Made by a program: the position numbers and the translations under genes
NCBI GenBank assembly: GCA_002005505.1
Contig: KV908648.1
Coordinates: forward strand, 86,710 to 150,709
Direction of reading: 5' to 3'
Source: Botryococcus braunii
Lineage: Eukaryota > Chlorophyta > Trebouxiophyceae
DNA: 64,000 bases
Shown here: piece after piece, positions 8,426 to 17,606 of the stretch
How the letters are laid out: the number at the start of each line of letters is the position of its first letter
Numbering within the stretch: the first letter of the stretch is position 1
The notes under the pieces: generated by a model
Seen by the model: only the letters and a program-made list of their open reading frames with translations
Database searches by the model: none
Told to the model about the DNA's origin: nothing

Positions 8426-9755
8426 AACAGCGCCAGGCTAGGAGGGACTCAGGGGTCCCCATGCATGAGCCTGGCTCAGGCCAGGTACTTGTGAGTGAGC
8501 CACCCTTGGTAGGTCTCCCTGATTTGCAGAGGCAGGTTGAGACAGGGGAGGCTATGCTTGGAGAAGATGTTAGCGAGAAGAGTAGTGGGCTAGAAGTGCC
8601 AGCACCAGAGGAAGCACGGAGTCAAGTTGAGCTGGGAACCTGTCATGCTTATGGGGTGCAGCCTGACACAGTAGGCGCAGCTCAGGAAAGTCAGAGTAGT
8701 GTACCTAGGTGTGAGTCCAGGAGAGAGAGAGAGCTGCTGCTTCCACCTGCATTGAGGAAGGTGAGAGATTGTAATGGTGGAGCGCATGAGTCTGACAGTT
8801 CAAGAGAGAGAGTTGGGGAGGGCTCTGGCAGTTCTGGCTGTACTGCAGGATCTCAACATAAGGTACAAAATGTACCTTATTCTGGGAACCAGGATCAGAG
8901 GGAGATAAAAGACAACAGTCCCAGGAGTGCTGACAGTACTGCAGAGTCTCAGCATAAGGTACAAAATGTACCTTATGTCAAGCTGGGAAAGGTTCACGTG
9001 CCATCTAACCTGAGGGAAGCCCAATGCTCCCCTCAGTGGGATTTTTGGCAACAAGCAATGAGGGAAGAGATGGATTCCCTTGATACCCATGAGGTTCTAG
9101 AGTATGTGGACAGACCACATGGACAAAAAGTTATTCCTGTCCATTGGATATTCTCCACTAAAATTGATGCACATGGGAATGTTACTCGCTTTAAAGCGAG
9201 GTCAGTTGCCCAAGGGTGTAGACAGATCCCAGGGATAGATGTTGGGGAGGTATTTGCACCCACCAGCAGCTATGGGGCAAGGAGGGCTGTGCTGGCAGTG
9301 GCTGCCACACAGAATCTTGAGATCCACCAAGTGGATATCAAGACGGCTTTTCTCAATGGAGAGTTGGAGGAAGAGGTCTATGTGACTCAACCACCAGGAT
9401 TTGAGAATGGCAACACGAGGGTTGTGTGCAAGCTCAGGAAGGCACTATACGGTCTAAAACAAGCCCCACGGGCTTGGCACAAGACCTTGACCGACAAGTT
9501 GAGCGTGATGGGGTATAGTGTGTGCAAGAGTGATGCGGGTGTATACATCAGGAGGGCCCCTGATGGCAACCTGTCCTTTATTCTTGTTTATGTTGATGAT
9601 CTTCTCATAGTTGCCAGATTGGTTGCAGAGATTGAGTGGGGGAAAGAGTTGTTGAAGAAGGACTTCACCATCCATGATTTGGGAGAGGTGAATGATTTCC
9701 TGGGGTGTCAGGTCCTACGCAATAGAGTTCAGAGCACTATTTCCATGAGTTGCAC
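8426..9755 (+). pseudogene. copia IN-RT linker and reverse transcriptase (cop-1 copy A), first part
   Basis: The frame continues from integrase after the gyp-2 insertion. The linker carries two repeats of the peptide SQHKVQNVPY. RT follows: SPQWDFWQQAMREEMDSL, PVHWIFSTK, RFKARSVAQG, VFAPTSSYGARR, VDIKTAFLNGELEEE, ALYGLKQAPRAWH, and the catalytic YVDD at 9589-9600. The reading frame is open to 9755, where TRIM-2 interrupts it within ISMSC. RT copies element RNA into DNA in the cytoplasmic particle. Compared with copies C and BD this RT shows few substitutions, so the copy is not very old. Confidence 0.9.
8858..8976. repeat. Paired ATAAGGTACA palindromes in the cop-1 linker
   Basis: Two 23-bp inverted repeats (8858-8880 and 8954-8976) each have perfect 10-bp arms, ATAAGGTACA and TGTACCTTAT, around AAA. 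They encode the repeated peptide HKVQNVPY. The half-site ATAAGGTAC also occurs twice in the cop-1 U3 region (near 11751 and 11784). Confidence 0.85.
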
Positions 9756-9909
9756 TGTTGTGCGGAGCGGATCGGGCCTGGTCACCCCGATCCGACTCGG
9801 GTACATAAGCGGGCGATTATTCGTACAATTACCTTGGTACTTTTAGCCGATCGGTTAGAACCCGGACTCTGGGTCGAGTCGGTCGAGGGTTCGATCCCCC
9901 GGCACAACA
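9756..9909 (+). repeat. TRIM-2 5' LTR with tRNA-like 3' end
   Basis: Near its end it holds TAGCCGATCGGTTAGA, which resembles an A box and tRNA D-loop. GACTC/GAGTC follows around a 6-base loop, then GGTTCGATCCC, a B-box match. This order and spacing are those of a tRNA gene. A complete cloverleaf with paired acceptor arm is not evident. Confidence 0.65.
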
Positions 9910-10057
9910 TCTGGTATCGGCGATCTGGTTGATGGGCCATTTTTCATGGTAAATCGCCTCGGGTATGAGCGCGAGTCTGAGATGGGCCCATATCGATCGA
10001 AGGTGCTTGGTGCACGTGTTCGAGGCCCCACGGGAGTGGCCACGTGATCAGGCACGG

Positions 10058-10221
10058 TGTAACGACCGGGATTCGTACCCGGGACTGCGAGGTCCCTCGG
10101 AGGAATCCTACCAACTAGGCCGGGTGTGCCACGTGCCTAAAAGGTACGATCGGTGTTTATCGGCATTGCTCAGCGGTTAAGTAGGGCTCCGACTATCGGA
10201 CATCGCCCGATAGTCGTTACA
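10058..10221 (-). repeat. TRIM-1 LTR (left, 3' on element strand) with tRNA-like segment
   Basis: On the minus strand the LTR ends in a tRNA-like segment: GGCCTAGTTGGTAGGA (A-box like), then a 4-of-5 bp anticodon-type stem, then a perfect 5-bp T-arm CCGGG/CCCGG with loop TACGAAT. It closes in TCGTTACA. The same segment is in the right LTR at 10479-10642. Confidence 0.75.
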
Positions 10222-10239
10222 TTTCTCCCCCTCTTAGAC

Positions 10240-10259
10240 CACAATCGTCCTCGATTGTG
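10240..10259 (-). promoter_or_regulatory. TRIM-1 GAGGAC-loop hairpin
   Basis: On the plus strand CACAATC (10240-10246) and GATTGTG (10253-10259) pair perfectly over 7 bp. The loop reads GAGGAC on the element strand, followed by the purine tract that abuts the LTR at 10221. Confidence 0.82.
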
Positions 10260-10478
10260 CCTGGGAACGGAGAATTGGTGGATGGTCCACGTGCCCATAC
10301 ACGTGGGTGGTGGTTGGTGAGTGAGCCCATGGATAAGGACTGTCCGTTACGGAGGGTCCGTTGGAAGATTGCGTCCGGATGTTACGGCCTGGAATCCCAT
10401 CCCCCTTGTGGGCAGGCGCGTCGCACCGCGTGATCGCAACGCGAGAGGAAAATGGGTTTCCTGCTCGCCGATACCAAA

Positions 10479-10642
10479 TGTAACGACCGGGATTCGTACC
10501 CGGGACTGCGAGGTCCCTCGGAGGAATCCTACCAACTAGGCCGGGTGTGCCACGTGCCTAAAAGGTACGATCGGTGTTTATCGGCATTGCTCAGCGGTTA
10601 AGTAGGGCTCCGACTATCGGACATCGCCCGATAGTCGTTACA
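10479..10642 (-). repeat. TRIM-1 LTR (right, 5' on element strand)
   Basis: 164 bp, matching the left LTR base for base as read. The primer site begins four bases inside it on the minus strand. Confidence 0.92.
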
Positions 10643-10744
10643 CACGGTGCGAAGGGGGGATTCGGTGATCGGTGGCGATAATCGCGGGGACGTATGCGCG
10701 GTATATCTCTTTCCCGGGCGGCCAGGCGGGCTGCTGCAGGTGGA

Positions 10745-10794
10745 CCTAAGAATGAAGTACGAGCGAGGACGCTCGGTTCTTAGGTGGGGAGAGA
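10745..10794 (+). promoter_or_regulatory. TRIM-2 GAGGAC-loop hairpin and purine tract
   Basis: CGAGC/GCTCG (10760-10775) closes the loop GAGGAC. It is enclosed by a second helix CCTAAGAA/TTCTTAGG (10745-10784). TGGGGAGAGA follows as a polypurine tract before the terminal TG at 10795. Confidence 0.78.
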
Positions 10795-10812
10795 TGCCGA
10801 CTCCGCACAACA

Positions 10813-11634
10813 TGCACTCCCAAGATTGATGCTCTTGTGGAAAAGTTTGGTGTTGCTGATGATGGACGTGTGGTTGATACCCCCATGTCCAAGGACTTCG
10901 TGGCTAGCAGCAGACCCGAGTCCTCAGATGGTTTATCACATGGGGCAGGTACCCCACTGCCACCTGGTCATCGGTACTGTGAGTTGATTGGATCGTTGCT
11001 ATATATTGCCAATACGACCCGGCCTGACATTTCTCAGGCTGTTGGAGTGTTGTCAAGGTATAGAATGACACCCACTACCTCACACTGGAATGAGGCCATT
11101 CGAGTGCTGAAGTACTTGAGAGATACGAGAGAATTAGCTCTTACTCTGGGTGGAAAGGGGCCTGAGCTAGAAGGCTATGTTGATGCCGACTATGCTGGGG
11201 ACCTGGACCACAGGTATTCCACCACTGGCTATGTTCTATCAGTCTATGGTAGTGCCGTGGTTTGGGGAAGCAAGAAGCAGAACTCAGTTGCTACCTCAAC
11301 TGTGCAAGCCGAGTTTATGGCAGCCGGCCATATTGTGAAGGAAGCCAACTGGCTTAGGGGCTTCTTGGAAGAGATTGGAGCTGCACCTTGGAGAGTCAAA
11401 ATTTTCTGTGACAACCAAGGATGCATTTCCAATTTACGGAACCCCCTTTATTCCAAATTCACAAAGCATGTTGCAGTAAGCTTCCACTATGCTAGGGAAG
11501 CTATGGCACTTGGGCAGGTAGATATCATCTATGTAGAATCTGCTCGAAATGTGGCTGACATTATGACCAAGCCACTTGCTAAGCCCGTGTTTGTTGGTCA
11601 TCGTGATTCACTAGGTTTGAGAAGATACACATAA
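10813..11634 (+). pseudogene. copia RT end and RNase H (cop-1 copy A), last part
   Basis: The frame continues from 9755 after TRIM-2: CTPKIDALVEKFGV, DTPMSKDFVASSR, LIGSLLYIANTTRPDIS, then RNase H blocks VDADYAGDLDHRYSTTGYV, VWGSKKQNSVATSTVQAEFM, CDNQGCISNLR, SARNVADIMTKPL, ending RRYT and TAA. RNase H removes RNA from the RNA-DNA hybrid during reverse transcription. This segment itself is undamaged. The gene is called a pseudogene because insertions and an integrase/protease deletion break it elsewhere. Confidence 0.9.
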
Positions 11635-11654
11635 AGCATGCAGGCAAGGGGAAG

Positions 11655-12355
11655 TGTTGAGTTGTGAACATACATTATAGAATGCCTTGTGCTTTAGATG
11701 ATCTTCAAATGTACATTATTAGGATACGGGTCCACTATCCACATAAGGTACCTCAAGACACGTTCGGAGGAGGTCTATTTCGAACATAAGGTACAATCTG
11801 ATTTAGATTACGCGTTAGTGTGAAAGGACTATTAAAGCTGCGATCACCGCATAGTCGAGCAACTTGTTTGGAAAGATACTGGGCACATAAGGATGCCAGT
11901 CTTGTTCATGCAGTTGCATGTGTCTAAAGAGCAGACAGTCGTCAAGGACTGTAGCTGGAGAGGCACGAACTTACGACCTGTCTGCTTGCTTACAGGTGCG
12001 GTGACGCAGGGTGTGTATTGGTAATGTGTTCATGTTTGATTGCTTGTTTGTAAGTGAACCATCTTAGTGGACAATCAAGTCTCCCAAACAGCTAAGGGAC
12101 GGAGTCTTGATTGAGTATAGGAAGGTACTTGCTTTCAGCCGTCAGGAGCTTATCCGTGTGTAGATGCTCATTGACAGATCAACATGTAACGGAACTGGTT
12201 TGGAAAGATACTGGGCACATAAGGATGCCAATCTTGTTCATGTAGTTGCATGTGTCTAAAGAGCAGACAGTCGTCAAGGACTGTAGCTGGAGAGGCACGA
12301 ACTTACGACCTGTCTGCTTGCTTACAGGATACGCCACTGCCCATAACCTTTTACA
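11655..12355 (+). repeat. cop-1 copy A 3' LTR with splice-flanked internal repeat
   Basis: The 701-bp LTR starts TGTTGAGTTGTG after the purine tract GGCAAGGGGAAG and ends TTTTACA. A 135-bp block occurs at 11861-11995, followed by GTGCGG (donor-like), and again at 12193-12327, preceded by CTGTCTGCTTGCTTACAG (acceptor-like pyrimidine tract). U3 holds two ACATAAGGTAC motifs. Confidence 0.88.
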
Positions 12356-12551
12356 GTGACATTCGACTCCACTGCTTGCTTCTCAAATACCAGCGTTGCA
12401 AGATCACGCGTTGATCTAGCAACCACGTGCAAATAACGTACGACGCTATTTATAACATGACCTTGTGTTTAACCATTGTTTATCAATTCCTTTTACGAGT
12501 TCATGTCTGTTCAAGAGGAAGGCAGTCTCACTATATGTCACAAAAATGTAA
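12356..12551. other. Spacer between cop-1 copies
   Basis: About 200 bp between the copy A LTR and the truncated end of copy BD. No gene or repeat is recognised. Confidence 0.5.
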
Positions 12552-14943
12552 CATAATGTCAGCCACATTGCGAGCAGATTCCACATAGAGGATATCTACC
12601 TGCCCAAGTGCCATAGCTTCCCTAGCATAGTGGAAGCTTACTGCAATATGCTTTGTGAATTTAGAATAAAGGGGGTTCCGTAAATTGGAAATGCATCCTT
12701 GGTTGTCACAGAAAATTTTGAACCTCCAAGGTGCAGCCCCTATCTCTTCCAAGAAGCCCCTAAGCCAGTTGGCTTCCTTCACAATATGGCCGGCTGCCAT
12801 AAACTCGGCCTGCACAGTTGAGGTAGCAACTGAACTCTGCTTCTTGCTTCCCCAAACCACGGCACTACCATGGACAGATAGAACATAGCCAGTGGTGGAG
12901 TACCTGTGGTCCAGGTCCCCAGCATAGTCGGCATCAACATAGCCTTCTAGCTCAGGCCCCTTTCCACCCAAAGTAAGAGCTATATCTCTGGTATCTCTCA
13001 AATACTTCAGCACTCGGATGGCCTCATTCCAGTGTGAAGTAGTGGGTGCCATTCTATACCTTGACAACACTCCAACAGCCTGTAAAATGTCAAGCCGTGT
13101 TGTATTGGCAATGTATAACAACGACCCAATCAACTCGCAATATCGATGACCAGGTGGCAGAGGGGTACCTGCCCCATGTGACATACCATCTGAGGACTCG
13201 GGTCTGCTGCTAGCCACGAAGTCCTTGGACATGGGCGTATCAACCACACGGCCCATCATTACCCACGCCAAACTTCTCCACAAGAGCATCAATCTTGGGA
13301 GTGCAGCTCATAGAAACAGTACCCTCATCTCTATTTCTAAGAACCTGGCATCCCAAAAAATCATGCACCTCTCCTAGATCATGAATGGTAAAGTCCTTCT
13401 TCAGAAGTTCCTTTACCCACTCAATCTCTGAGATCACTCGAGCAACAATGAGGAGGTCATCTACATAGACCAGAATGAATGACAGGTTGCCATCAGGGGC
13501 CCTCCTGATGTACACCCCTGCATCACTCTTGCAGACACTATACCCCATGACACTCAGCTTGACATTCAAGGTCTTATGCCATGCCCTAGGGGCTTGTTTA
13601 AGACCATAGAGTGCCTCTCTAAGTTTAACACTACTCTCGTATTGCTATTCTCAAAACCTGGAGGCTGAGTCACAAATACTTCCTCCTCCAATTCCCCATT
13701 AAGAAAAGCAGTCTTGATATCCACTTGGTGGATCTCAAGATTCTGTGTGGCAGCTACTGCCAGTACAGCCCTCCTTGCCCCATAGCTGCTGGTGGGTGCA
13801 AATACCTCCCCAACATCTATCCCAGGGATCTGTCTACACCCCTGGGCAACCAATCTCGCTTTAAAGCGAGTAACATTCCCATGTGCATCATTTTTAGTGG
13901 AGAAGATCCAATGGACATGAATAACTTTCTGTCCATGTGGCCTGTCCACATATCCTAGAACCTCATGGGTATCAAGGGAATCCATCTCTTCCCTCATTGC
14001 TTGTTGCCAAAAATCCCACTGAGGGGAGCATTGGGCTTCCCTCAGATTAGATGGCACGTGAACCTTTCCCAACTTGACATAAGGTACATTCTGTACCTTA
14101 TGCTGAGACTCTGCAGTACTGTCAGCACTCCTGGGACTGTTGTCTTTTATATCCCTCTGATCCTGGTTCCCATAATAAGGTACATTTTGTACCTTATGTT
14201 GAGACCCGGCAGTACATCCAGAACTGCTTGATCCCTTCCCAACTCTCTCTCTCTCTCTCTCTCTTGGACTGCCAGACTCATGCGCTCCACCGTTACAATC
14301 TCTCACCTTTCTCATGCAGGTGGAAGCAGCAGCTCTCTCTCTCTCCTGGACTCACACCTAGGTACACTACTCTGACTTTCCCTAGCTGCGCCTATTGTGT
14401 CCGACTGCACCCCATACGCATGATTGGCTCCCATCTCAAATTGGCTACATGCTTCCCCTGCTGCTGGCACTTCTAGCCCACTACTCTCCTCGCTAACATC
14501 GTCTCCAAGCATTGCCTCCCCTGTCTCAACCTGCCTCTGCAAATCAGGGAGAACTACCAAGGGTGGCTCACTCACAAGTAACTGGCTTGAGCCAGCGTCA
14601 TGCATGGGGACCCCTACTGGGTCCCTCCTAGCCTGGCGCTGTTCATAGCGCTGATCCCTTGTGAGGGTGGTTCCTGGGGGAAGTCTATGTTGAGACTTCC
14701 CCTGGAACCTGACCCCCTCCTGCATCCTCTGCAGTTTGTCCAGTTGCGATTGCGCTTCAGCACCCCCCCGAGCTAAATTTTGAAGATGTCCCAGCACTGA
14801 CCAGGATTGCTGTGAGGTCCCTGAGGTGGCAGGGGAACCATCCTGGCTGCTGGGGGCTCCAGCCACAGGTCCGACTGAGCTCCTCAGCCTGCTGTGGTCC
14901 TCTGGAGAGCTGGCAGTGGTAGCAGGAGATCCAGTGGGCTTGC
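12552..14943 (-). pseudogene. copia linker, RT and RNase H of copy BD, frameshifted
   Basis: Minus-strand frames 14943-14312, 14315-13566, 13569-13240 and 13292-12552 together cover linker, RT and RNase H. They include the SQHKVQNVPY repeats, ALPGY-type RT blocks, YVDDLLIVAR at about 13460, TPMSKDFVASS, VDADYAGDLDH and CDNQGCISNLR. Each change of frame marks an indel, and the RNase H end after NVADIM is missing. Sequence is close to copy A but more damaged. No active enzyme can be made. The two ATAAGGTACA palindromes are kept at 14079-14101 and 14174-14196. Confidence 0.85.
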
Positions 14944-15419
14944 TGTCGTAGAATGCACAAGTTAGGGAGAAATTCCAAGTTGTGAGAGAGAGAGAGACAA
15001 GGCCGGATGGCCGACAAGTTGGACGCTCTTTCCAATTACAAGTAACCCCCACCTCACGGAGCTTCCACTCCCTACTTGTGGTCTACTAAGCTTCCAAATT
15101 ACCTGAGTGCGTGTCTTCCCGTGGCTTACGTCTCTATCCGTTCCTTCCCGTGGTTCGTGATCGTGTGTTCACGTTCCTCCAATGGTAGCGCACTAGTCCA
15201 CCAAACCTCTACAATAGTATCTAGAAAATATCCTAGAATCCTACTATGAGAGTAACGTCCATAACTATCCAATGGAATTCGACGGCTAGGAAGCCAAGGC
15301 TAGACGCTAGGCACGTGCGTACTCGCGTTGCTCGTACGACATGTGCGCCACATGTGCGCCTAGGCTAGGGGGTAAGGGAAATGTCTAGAAATGCCGGGAA
15401 ATCCCTACATTCCATCACA
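14944..15419 (-). mobile_element. Solo LTR of a gypsy element related to gyp-3
   Basis: 476 bp with target duplication CTTGC on both sides (14939-14943 and 15420-15424). On the minus strand it runs TGTGATGGAATG to TTCTACGACA. Its first 40 or so bases resemble the gyp-3 LTR start (TGTAACGGAATGCGAGGATTTCC), and the length is nearly the same (476 versus 479 bp). A solo LTR is the usual product of recombination between the two LTRs of a full element. Confidence 0.85.
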
Positions 15420-15964
15420 CTTGCGCTCCTCCACTGGGTCATCCTCAGCTTCCCAAAAATTCACGGGAATGGCTGTTGGTGTGCTAGGGACATTGAAATT
15501 GCCTCCCCTCCCATGCGAGGACACTCCTGAGAGCCATTGAGGAGATCCGGGTTGCACCGTAGACATACCCACTCTCTCCCCCCCTCTCAAATGCTCAAGG
15601 AACGTAAGGTCCCTGCTCTCTTTCCATACACCATTGCCTACGTACACTCTATAGGCCTTAGACTGTGGGCAATACCCACTGAACATGCCTAGAATGGTCT
15701 TTGGTCCAAATACAGACCGCTGACCTGGGGGAATGTGAACATGTGCCACACAGCCCCATGTGCGCAAGGAAGCAACATCAGGCTTTACCCCATACAACAT
15801 CTCAGTAGGGGTCAGAGGCCTGCCTGTGGTGGGGCCCACGTTGTAAAGCAGAGTGGCAGACTCCAATGCCTCCTTCCATAGGGAAGGGTCTGCTGCAGCG
15901 TGCACCAACAGGGTCCTTGTGCGCTCCTTCAGTGTTTGATTCATGCGTTTAGCAAGTCCATTTT
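15420..15964 (-). pseudogene. copia integrase C-terminal half of copy BD
   Basis: The minus-strand frame reads NGLAKRMNQTLKERT (the catalytic Glu position is Lys here), then WKEALESATLLYNVGPTTG, GCVAHVHIPPG, SKAYRVYVGNG, ending in the solo LTR. It continues the integrase half at 30191-30779 across copy C. The longer open frame to 16070 is an artefact that reads into the copy C LTR. Confidence 0.82.
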
Positions 15965-16502
15965 TGTAAAAGGTTATGGACATTGGCGTATCCTGTAAGC
16001 AAGCAGACAGGTCGTAAGTTTGTGCCTCTCCAGCTACAGTCCTCGACGACTGTCTGCTCTTTAGACACATGCAACTGCATGAACAAGACTGGCATCCTTA
16101 TGTGCCCAGTATCTTTCCAAACCAGTTTCGTTACAGGTTGATCAGTCAATGAGCATCTACACACGGATAAGGTCCTGACGGCTGAAAGCAAGTACCTTCC
16201 TATACTCAATCAAGACTCCGTCCCTTAGCGTTTTGGGAGACTTGGTTGTACACTAACATGGTTCACTTACAAACAAGCAATCAAGCATGAACACATTACC
16301 AATACACACCCTGCGTCACCGCACCTGTAAGCAAGCAGACATGTCGTAAGTTCGTGCCTCTCCAGCTACAGTCCTCGACGACTGTCTGCTCTTTAGACAC
16401 ATGCAACTGCATGAACAAGACTGGCATCCTTATGTGCCCAGTATCTTTCCAAACCAGTTGCTCGACTATGCGGTGATTGCAGCTTTAAGAGTCCTTTCAC
16501 AC
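15965..16502 (-). repeat. cop-1 copy C 3' LTR, distal part
   Basis: On the plus strand it begins TGTAAAAGGTTATGGACATTGG and ends ...CTTTCACAC at the cop-4 insertion. It continues at 24283. It contains both internal repeats of the cop-1 LTR. Confidence 0.85.
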
Positions 16503-16937
16503 TGTTGTGTAAACTGATAGGTACGTATAGATACGTGATGGCAAACGTACAAGGGTACTATCAGTTTAACATGTGGTTTTAGGAAACATTGTATAACTAG
16601 AACCTCTCCACGTGTGGAGTACAAGTAAGAGGATGCGCCTGATTGCGTGTCTAGGGTTAATGTATTGTGATCAGTTTGGTTGATCATATAGAGACCTCCA
16701 TGCAGTACAGGTCTTGTACTGGTGACGATGTGTCACAAGTAATAGACTCCAGTGAGCGTGTACACGTGTATAAGTTCAGGATTTGTGGTACAGTTGTAAG
16801 GCTACACGATGGCATAGGGCCGTGTCAGGGTTCTTTATGTGGCCATGCAGTACGGTACAGCCTCTCGAAAGGAACTGTCCCGTTACCGCCGGTTACGATC
16901 AGGAGGTATAGAAACGCCAGATCGCGAGCAAGCTTGG

Positions 16938-17580
16938 CAGTCTCGATGGGGTGTGGAATGCATCTGGGCTTCGAGCTCCAAGCTGAATAGTGTTTGCTCT
17001 GTATTGAAGGACTGCTTGATATACTGCTGTCACATTCATTTCAATACAGGTAAGCTTGCGATCGCTGGCAAGGGTAACGGTCGCAGTCGTGTGGCTGCGA
17101 TCGTAGGCGTTAAGCACATGCATACTGATGTTTCTGCTGATTATGAAACATTACATTGGTCTTGTGTTGCAGGAGCTGCATTGCTTGTATGTTACTGTTG
17201 TGCGAACAGTAAGGCTATTTGTGTGTGACGAGTTGCACACTGGGTATAGCGGTGAGTACAGATACGTATAACAAGCTTGCTCCTGCAGGTTAAATAACTG
17301 TTTTGTTTTGATCTCTGATGATCCACATATTGTGCAGATTGGTTGGGAGTAGCCATTAAACTCCTGGGACTGCTGAAGGGCCAAGGGTGTCCTGATCGGA
17401 GAGCAGTCGGTACGTACACATATGTGGATAGGTTGCGTGTGTGTTTTATATGGTTTAGATATATTTTATGGACACTGATGAACCCACAAGTAAATCGTAA
17501 CGCTCGGGTGCAGGCAGATATAGACGGCAGTGCGAGCACTGGTCTATATAGACATTGAGAGTACTTGGTGGTGTTCACAG
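16938..17580 (+). other. Intron-bearing cassette in the cop-4 LTR: four exons, three introns
   Basis: Exon 1 is 16938-17049, exon 2 17173-17251, exon 3 17338-17409, exon 4 17514-17580. The introns are 17050-17172 (GTAAGC...TTGCAG), 17252-17337 (GTGAGT...GTGCAG) and 17410-17513 (GTACGT...GTGCAG), all GT-AG with CTGAT branch-like sites before the acceptors. Exon boundaries are fixed by comparison with the intronless copy at 17607-17936. Exon 4 is followed by GTAAAT, a donor for a fourth intron that could end at 17936. The exons hold no long ORF, so this is probably a non-coding leader. Confidence 0.92.
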
Positions 17581-17606
17581 GTAAATATACGTAAACCATT
17601 TGTAAC

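Larger units (their letters stand above)
10058..10642 (-). mobile_element. TRIM-1: 585-bp terminal-repeat retrotransposon in miniature
   Basis: The two 164-bp LTRs (10058-10221 and 10479-10642) appear identical and are flanked by CACGG (10053-10057 and 10643-10647). On the minus strand the primer site TGGTATCGGCG lies at 10475-10465, and a GAGGAC-loop hairpin plus purine tract (AGAGGGGGAGAAA) precede the left LTR. The 257-bp interior has no gene. The insertion must be recent and made in trans by another element's proteins. It lies inside TRIM-2. Confidence 0.92.
9756..10812 (+). mobile_element. Small LTR-type element TRIM-2, interrupted by TRIM-1
   Basis: It is inserted in cop-1 RT with target duplication TGCAC (9751-9755 and 10813-10817). 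The left end is a 154-bp LTR-like block (TGTTGTGCGGAG to GGCACAACA). It is followed by primer site TGGTATCGGCGA (9912-9923), about 130 bp of other sequence, then TRIM-1. After TRIM-1 come a GAGGAC-loop hairpin, a purine tract and an 18-bp terminus ending CTCCGCACAACA. Without TRIM-1 it is about 467 bp. A full second LTR is not present, so the 3' LTR appears cut down to its last bases. The two ends also form a perfect 12-bp inverted repeat, TGTTGTGCGGAG. No coding sequence is seen. Confidence 0.78.
3223..12355 (+). mobile_element. Ty1/copia element cop-1 copy A (5'-truncated, with nested insertions)
   Basis: Parts in order: truncated 5' LTR (3223-3507), PBS, gag, a deletion removing protease and the first half of integrase, the second half of integrase, RT and RNase H, and 3' LTR (11655-12355). 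Two foreign elements split the coding region at 6096-8425 and 9756-10812, each with a 5-bp target duplication. Removing them restores continuous reading through both sites. The copy cannot act alone. The 5' LTR begins exactly where the cop-2 LTR ends, which suggests cop-2 inserted into it. Confidence 0.88.

Noticed and set aside
15405..16070. A 221-codon frame that seems to fuse LTR-derived sequence to integrase
   Set aside because: The join is the end of copy C against the interrupted integrase of copy BD, proved by the ATTTT duplication. It is not a fusion gene or a deletion.
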